Shown here in pieces: positions 57,641 to 64,000 of a stretch of 64,000 nucleotides of DNA. The first letter of the stretch is position 1. Each line of letters starts with the position of its first letter. The stretch is from Tubulanus polymorphus (taxonomy: Eukaryota; Nemertea; Palaeonemertea; Tubulaniformes; Tubulanidae): NCBI RefSeq assembly GCF_964204645.1, contig NC_134028.1, forward strand, positions 20,248,153 to 20,312,152. Reading direction: 5' to 3'. Made by a program: the position numbers and the translations under genes. Below the pieces are notes generated by a model. The model was not told where the DNA came from. It did no database searches and saw only the letters and a list, made by a program, of their open reading frames with translations.

Positions 57641-59578
57641 TAGTAATTTCATGACCAAGTGACAGGACGACGACTCTGCCTTGCTTTGCAGCTTCAAGGG
57701 ACAGGACGACGACTCTGCCTCGCTTTTGCTGCTTCAACCGGGGAACTCTCCGGGTTGACTCTGTCCGACTCGCTAAATTGCCTCTGCCTGGTGACCCGCC
57801 TGGCTTCTGCTTACCTGGTGACCCGACTAGCTTCTGCTTCAGCCCGACTTTGCTTTGCTTCTGTCCGAGAACTCATACAGTCCTCCTCGCTCAATCGTTT
57901 CCTTCGCTCCCCATCGACTGTCAGTGGAGTGAGCCCGAAACCCCAGGTGAAGGACCGAGAACCCTTCCAACATTAACTGGTAAGCCGCGAATGTCTGTTT
58001 GTATGCTTCTGCCTTCGCTGGGTGACGAATCAAGGACTTATCGGTCGTTTCTAATCGGCGGTAGGCCATGAAAAATGATCCGTATTTCATTCTGGTCCCT
58101 CCAAAATGGAAATCACTTAAAAAGATGTCCATTCAACGAAACATTTCACTTCTGAAAAATCCCTACTACTCAATAGAATTAAAGGATTGCCACGCGCGCG
58201 AGCGATTACCTGTGTTTTTACCGTCACCCAAAACAGAAAAATCACATCAAACATGTGGTTATCGAGATATGTTTTATTCAAGTTTTAAAAGTTTCTCTGT
58301 AAAGTTTATTCAAGTTTCTCTGAGAATCCAGTTAACACAAACAAAACAGTCACAGTATGAACTGAAGCTCACCGAGAAACATCGACAACTACAGATAACT
58401 AACAATGACACGTTCAAATCGTCTACCATTTCTCCTGATTTTCACATATAAGTAAATCGTTATTTACGATGGTAAATATTTAGTTTCGTTAAGTAGAGAT
58501 AAAAGAAATTTTTTTAGTTTAGATATCCAGAAAAAAAATTTGAAGTTGAAAACATACGTCGAATATTCGATTGGCGCGTAATCTCAAACTTATCGCTTAC
58601 ATGTGTTGACTATCCGGTTTGATAAATCTTAAATCTACCGTATTTGTAAAAAGAAGGTGTTGAGATAAACCAGCTAGTAACTAAAGCAATAAATCAAATA
58701 ACATAAAATCTAAGTTACTTAATACCTTATGATGAGTAAAAGAGAGAATTAACCAATGAAAAAAGAATAGTAAGAACTGAACAAATGATTGAATGAAATT
58801 GCATTAGAACTTCGTTACATCGAACTTCACGGGACCTGAAAATCTGTTCGTTGTAACCGATAGTTCGTTATATCCAGTATTAAACTAGTTTAATTGTCCG
58901 TCTTGGGACAAAATTGTTATATCCGAAGAATCGTTGTATCCGAGTTCGTTGTAACGAGGTTTCACTGTAATCCTAAGTTACAAGATTGAATTAGAAAAGT
59001 AAACAATTGAATATGAATCGTAACTTGCTAAAACATATTTCGAGATTATTTCAAATTTTCAATTCTTGACTCCGATAAACGTTACGAGAATGATTTGTCC
59101 GATATCGAACGTACAAAGAGAAGCGATTCGTGGCATCCGCATGCGGTATCCATTATGCGGGAACTGGAAGCCACGATCCAAGATGAATTGGCCCGGGATT
59201 TACTGGTCCGGTTCTCAGTGAGACCAGAGTCGAGTTTGGCCCGTGTCTAATTAGCGTGTTCACGCGTTAACCACTCACTCAATACTTAAATGCTATCAAG
59301 ATGCTGTGGCAAGCGAGGTGAGTAATTTCCAGAACCAAGTAGCATTAACAGAGGGATAATCAGACCCGTGCTGAAATTCGGCCGTGTTATAAACCTGTAC
59401 GGGCCGATTTGGGATGTGCGAACGGTTGGCCCGGGCTAATCTGGTACGGGTCAAACTTGGCGCGGGTCAAACAAGCTCGTGTGATCGCGACAGTCCATTC
59501 ATAAACTTGAACCTACCATTAACCGATGAAGTGTATATTGAAATTTTGAGGAAACCAGCGAAAATCATTTGCCACATT
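57641..59578. other. Intergenic stretch with short duplications and a pogo-like MITE
   Basis: 57659-57738 holds two copies of gacaggacgacgactctgcc, and 57785-57835 two copies of ctggtgacccg..cttctgctt. 58803-58972 has ends like ttagaacttcgttacatcga and gttgtaacgaggtttcactg, typical of pogo/Tigger-type MITEs. The open frame at 58068-58451 shows no recognisable domain. No host gene is supported. Confidence 0.45.
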
Positions 59579-62500
59579 TTAATCTGCACTGTTATTCTGC
59601 AGCCAATCGCGCAGTTCACCGAGGTTTTTATCTACCCAAATTTTGTTACTATACGCTTTGTTGAAAGCTGTGTCGAAGAGGTGCGCGTCATCACCGATAT
59701 CCTGCTTGTTATCATCGAAAAACTTTTGCAGCTACAAAGATATCAATAAACGAGAATTAATCGCGGCGTCAATTATCCTGAACCCAGTTCCGACTTTGAG
59801 ACATATTCTAATTCCCTCTTAATTTGAATGACTAGTTGATTCGTTTTTGTGAAATCGGGTCCAGAAGTGACACGAAAATCCAAATTTGAGATTGAATCTT
59901 TGTTTAGGTATAAAGATATATGAGAGTTTAGTGGGCTCAATACATTAATGTACATAGAACATACCTTATCAACTTCATCTTGTGATCGCATATTCTCTGT
60001 TATTGAATCTACGATTATTAACATTAAAAAACCATCGGCATCTCTAAAAATAAACGATATCAATCATTGATTCTTGTGTTTGCAAGACGATACATCTCAT
60101 ATATCCGGGTCTGAGGATATACTATTTCAAAAGGTTCTCGTGGTCTAAAAATGATTCATAGAGATATGGACTGCCTATACCATTGGTCACGACAGGTGTC
60201 TTTCTGTCAAGCCATTTTTTGCCTTACCTTTCTTTGATAGTGTCAAAATTGTCAACAAAAAACGTCCACGCCAGTTCACGTCCTAACCTGCTTCTCCAAG
60301 CGACGTGTCTGATGACGTCATACGCATATTGAGAATCGATTATATTTGTATCTAACGAGTACTTCAAATATCTAAAAACGATGAAGATAATAGTTAGAGA
60401 TACCATCAACATAGATCCAGTGAGTCGATAAGACACAATATCCGAGTATGATTATATAATTCCAGTTAATTTCAATGTCTAAGTGACCTTCAAGATAGTA
60501 TGAACTTTTGTTTAAAGAGAGGTGAGTTCATGTAAGGTCAATAAACAGATGCATTATTTGGCAAGACTAGACGCAACAAAATGATTCTCAGGATTTCATA
60601 GAGGCTACGTAGATAATGGAGACCGATATAAACGATATAGATTAAGACAACTAAAAAACAGGAGTTAATATTACGTAATTGATTTCTAACTCGCACAGCA
60701 AGTTTGTGGATTCGAATCAAAGGTGATAACTTGGCTATAAAGGTGAAGGCATACAGTGTTCCCTGCCCTGGCTACTTCCCTACCATTCCAGTGTTTCAAG
60801 TTAAATGATTAGGGCCGTGGTAGTTTCAATTTTAATCAAATAATTGAATGATATTTGAAACATTTGACTGAATTTGACCAAATTGTACCTGGTTAGAGTA
60901 TCTTGATCCTGGCTACATGTTAAGGCACGTCTGTATGTTTCTTTTTCCTCTCCATTGTCCGAAGCTACCATTTGTTCATAAACGAAATCCCAATCCGCTT
61001 TCGAGCCGAACCTGATGGCATTGCAGTAAGCTATATCCCTTAAGTCGGTGTCAATGCTACAGGTAGAAGAAATGGAGCACCTTTATCCAGTACCGGGTAC
61101 TGATAATATGAAGAAGGCAACTGAAACTGACTAGGCTGTATAGGTCTACATACGTGTTAGAGTTTGGATCCTTTTTCCACGTTCCAAACTTTTGACTCAA
61201 CACCGACAAACATTTCCAGTGACCATTTCCACAAGTCATCGAAATCATCGACCTCCTCAATTTTCTGAAAGATGAAAGCTTAGATTAGGAGAAGCTTTCA
61301 AAATCAACTCCCCGGTTTCGGTCACGGCATGTGTGGTGGGTATCTGTTAGGGGAAAATCAAATACCTAGGTTAATAAATAAAATAAAATCAATCACATCG
61401 ACAGAGGGAAAGTAAGCCATCTGTGCTTCAAATAAATAAAGGAACAATAGCTTAGGCTGGAGGATACTTACTTAATGGGGTGGGTTGATAAACTAGTTTC
61501 AATTAAAATGATTCTAATCATTCTAAAATGAGACTCCTAGGCGACGAATTATGCTTGAGAGCTTTATATATTATTGGTGTCGAAGAATTGATTCTTATGT
61601 CAATTGTCAATGTTGGGACATTGCTAGATATTAACTCACTTGGTAGAAGATGAATCATTTGGCTGCGCCTCCCAGCCTAGTACATCGTAGTTACTCTCTG
61701 CTTGCTCTCGTAACATTTTCTGTAAATAGATATTGTCTTTAAACTATTTTTAAGGGCATATACCAAAATGAATTCTTCTTTCCGTGATTAACAAACCAAA
61801 CGCTACTTTTGTATATAAATAAAAAACTGAGATCTGACTTCGAAATAAAAAGATTAACGATAAGCCCTGAATTAACAAGTTATCTATTCTTCGCTTTGTT
61901 TACGATACGAGCAAATATCTCAACTTGATTGTTCGTAGGCTTCGTAGTTCACCTACAACCCGCAGTCGGTGCTATTCATGACGGTATCTCTGTGAATAAA
62001 CACAAGGACGCGTGTTCACCGAGGACGCGTTAGCCTATTGACAATCTATAAAATCAACATCATTTGTTCACTTAAATCACGGCTATACACTACCGAATCA
62101 TATATGTTTATCGTGTCATGGCAGCAAAAGTATATAATAGATTATAATTCATAATTCAAACAATCTTCCAAAAACGAAACCCCTTACGAAATTTAGTGAA
62201 ATGAGGCCGCGTCAGTAGCTCAGTGAGATAAGGCGTGATGCTATTGCATCCACTATCAGCGCTAAGTGATAAGTGGGTTGCTAATGCATCCACTGTCAAT
62301 GATGAGTGCTGAGTTATAAAATAAATATTCATTTGGCGTGCCCTTTGAAATATAACCTGATTTGCATCCTTTCATTTTCATTCTTTCAGATGTTGAAACA
62401 ACCTTTCAGTTACTCATAAGACGGTGTCAACCATGGTTGAATGACCCATCGAATGTGCTTAAAAACTAGGGGCACAGGAACACCATGCCCACTCGGAAAT

Positions 62501-63916
62501 TGGTTTCAAATGCTCAACAAACTAACAATTTCAATATTCAACGCCCTCTGCTGACCATATACAAAAACCATGAAACTTGGCCTTGAAACCTACCACAATC
62601 ATAGGACATGTCAGAAGATGACATTTATGCGTGTGATGACATTTATGCCTCGGTACCACTATAATAACGATATACTAACAACGCCCCTTGGTGACCATAT
62701 AGAATAACTAATGACCTTAAAACTCATCACAATCATAGACAATGTCATAAGCTACAACTTTGCAATTGATTATGGTGACAAAATATGCATAGGTACGGAC
62801 ATAATATCGAAATACAAAGTTATTGTATTATTCAACGCCCCTGGTGGCCAGACATAAAAACCATTGACCATAAAACTCACCACAACCATAGGAAATGATA
62901 TCAGCTTCAACTTTCCAATCGATTGTGGTAACAAAATATGCTTGGGTATCAACTTGATGTGGTAAAACATTTTTCCACATACGAATGAGTACTGATGACA
63001 CCAATAATCGCGTGGTAATTGGCTGATCAAACATACCTGTCTCGGGTACTAAAGATCCCTTTCCATAGCCACCACAAATATAAATGAAAATGGCAAACCA
63101 GCAGGAAGCTACAGTACTGAGAATTTGGGCCAACATTGACATTTTTGGGCACAAAAAAGGTCACATCAGGACGGCCACCTTGAGTCCGATCGACCAGATC
63201 TTTCTTATGCTGATGAACCCTTGGGGGATACATTTATATACGATAGATCAAGAAGATTGATCAAAGCGTCTTCCAAACGGCCCTCGAAAACTTCAAAAAT
63301 GTGTAAAAAGTGCTTATTTTGGCGAACAACAATGGCTGCCAGCCGGCCATCTTGAATCTGACAGGGCCAGTTTTTGGGCTGTAGATACGTCTAGAGTAGA
63401 TACATGTATAAACCAAATATAAAGACCTTACATTGAAGAGTCTTCAAAGCTTCCGAACACAATTGGATTCCGTCTACGGACGGTCGTACGGACGAACGAC
63501 GGACGAAAAGGGTACGCAATAGCCAGCTGGGACTAAAGTCCCAAGTGGGCTTAAAATCTGTAAACGTCCGATGGACAGCACCCTTTTTAACTGCCACAGC
63601 GAGGCAAGGTAAAATGCTATCAGGCTCGAATCCCTGCTGGGTGACGAATCAGCCCTGTAAACTGGCATTTAATAGTTGACTGTACTGAGATGGTACACTT
63701 TGATCAACTTACCGAATATAAGTGGTAATCATCATCCCCGTCTAACATCGCAGTAATGTACCCTAGGTTTTGCCCGTAAAATGTCCACGGGTAATATTCG
63801 TTGTCCTCTCCGATGTATTTCACCAGATCAAACGCCACAGATATTGATAGTTTATGAGCACGATTCAAGTTAAACGCATCGTCGATCAGTGATCCTCTGT
63901 TGATCACGTGGATTAC
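59579..63916 (-). CDS. M1 zinc aminopeptidase (aminopeptidase N-like), C-terminal part, runs off the right edge
   Basis: Minus-strand exons: 63713-63916, 61640-61719, 61154-61264, 60889-61056, 60228-60371, 59965-60043, 59579-59731 (stop at 59579-59581). All phases match and give 312 aa. This is the helical C-terminal domain (ERAP1_C type) of M1 peptidases: I-D-D-A-F-N-L near the start, W-T-F-Y-G-Q-N-L-G-Y, L-G-W-E, R-S-M-I-S-M-T-C-G-N-G-H, D-L-R-D-I-A-Y-C-N-A-I, W-D-F-V-Y-E-Q and Y-A-Y-D-V-I. The last exon ends G-E-L-R-D-W-L-Q-N-N. The catalytic H-E-x-x-H and GAMEN exons lie beyond the window, so substrate and membrane anchor cannot be judged. Intron 61720-63712 is repeat-rich. Confidence 0.9.
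62529..62970. repeat. Tandem repeat of three roughly 150-bp units in an aminopeptidase intron
   Basis: Each unit starts near caacgcccctggtgaccata and continues with aaactcaccacaatcatagg and aacaaaatatgc. The units are about 80% alike by eye. The rest of the intron (61720-63712) holds a B-box fragment at 63612-63650 and a cggacggtcgtacggacgaa block at 63477-63510, but no exon. Confidence 0.65.
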
Positions 63917-64000
63917 CTAAACAGTCAAAAATACATATTAGAGTCATCTTGGTTATTGAAGACCTCAATTCCTTCAACGATTCCAGGGGTGAATCTGGGG

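Noticed and set aside
58068-58451. 127-codon frame that could be a gene
   Set aside because: No domain, no splice partners and flanked by repeats; kept as unassigned sequence.
62210-62300. Possible tRNA at gtagctcagtgagataaggc
   Set aside because: A D-arm-like start is present but no B box or anticodon arm follows.

Overview
This window is nuclear DNA from an invertebrate animal. Genes have many short exons with consensus GT-AG introns. Non-coding DNA is AT-rich and crowded with MITE-like repeats and minisatellites. Gene content and repeat style fit a lophotrochozoan (mollusc, nemertean or similar), but I cannot name the species.

Layout. (1) About 1-32.5 kb, + strand: the 3' part of a very large cadherin. 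Twenty-seven exons (173-16651) encode one partial and 14 further extracellular cadherin (EC) repeats. Three exons (17249-17999) follow with a membrane-adjacent (MAD-like) domain and one transmembrane helix. A complex cytoplasmic tail spreads over 18.7-31.5 kb. The EC count plus MAD domain points to a cadherin-23-like protein. The tail includes two phase-matched microexons (42 and 14 nt), a SAM-like domain exon, and two alternative C-termini that each end in a class I PDZ ligand (T-R-L and T-H-L). (2) 34.77-40.73 kb, - strand: a complete six-exon COX10 (haem A biosynthesis), with a different minisatellite in each of its five introns. (3) 41.2-52.4 kb, + strand: a complete 13-exon cyclin F gene (CCNF), head-to-head with COX10 across about 470 bp. 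Its intron 9 holds an intronless class A GPCR gene on the opposite strand (48973-49917). (4) 52.4-59.6 kb: no host gene recognised. It holds several MITEs, a decayed BEL/Pao retrotransposon 3' end, and a 1.3 kb foldback element with long inverted arms built from a GC-rich motif. (5) 59.58-63.92 kb, - strand: the last seven exons of an M1 aminopeptidase (aminopeptidase N-like), running off the right edge.

Exon chains were checked by reading-phase bookkeeping at every junction. The cadherin chain gives 2086 codons in the window, COX10 460 aa, CCNF 799 aa and the aminopeptidase portion 312 aa, all open from end to end. Family names come from recognised motifs, not database searches. The most unusual items are the alternative cadherin tails with the SAM-like exon, the intron of CCNF filled with copies of its own 3' splice site, the COX10 introns, and the foldback element.
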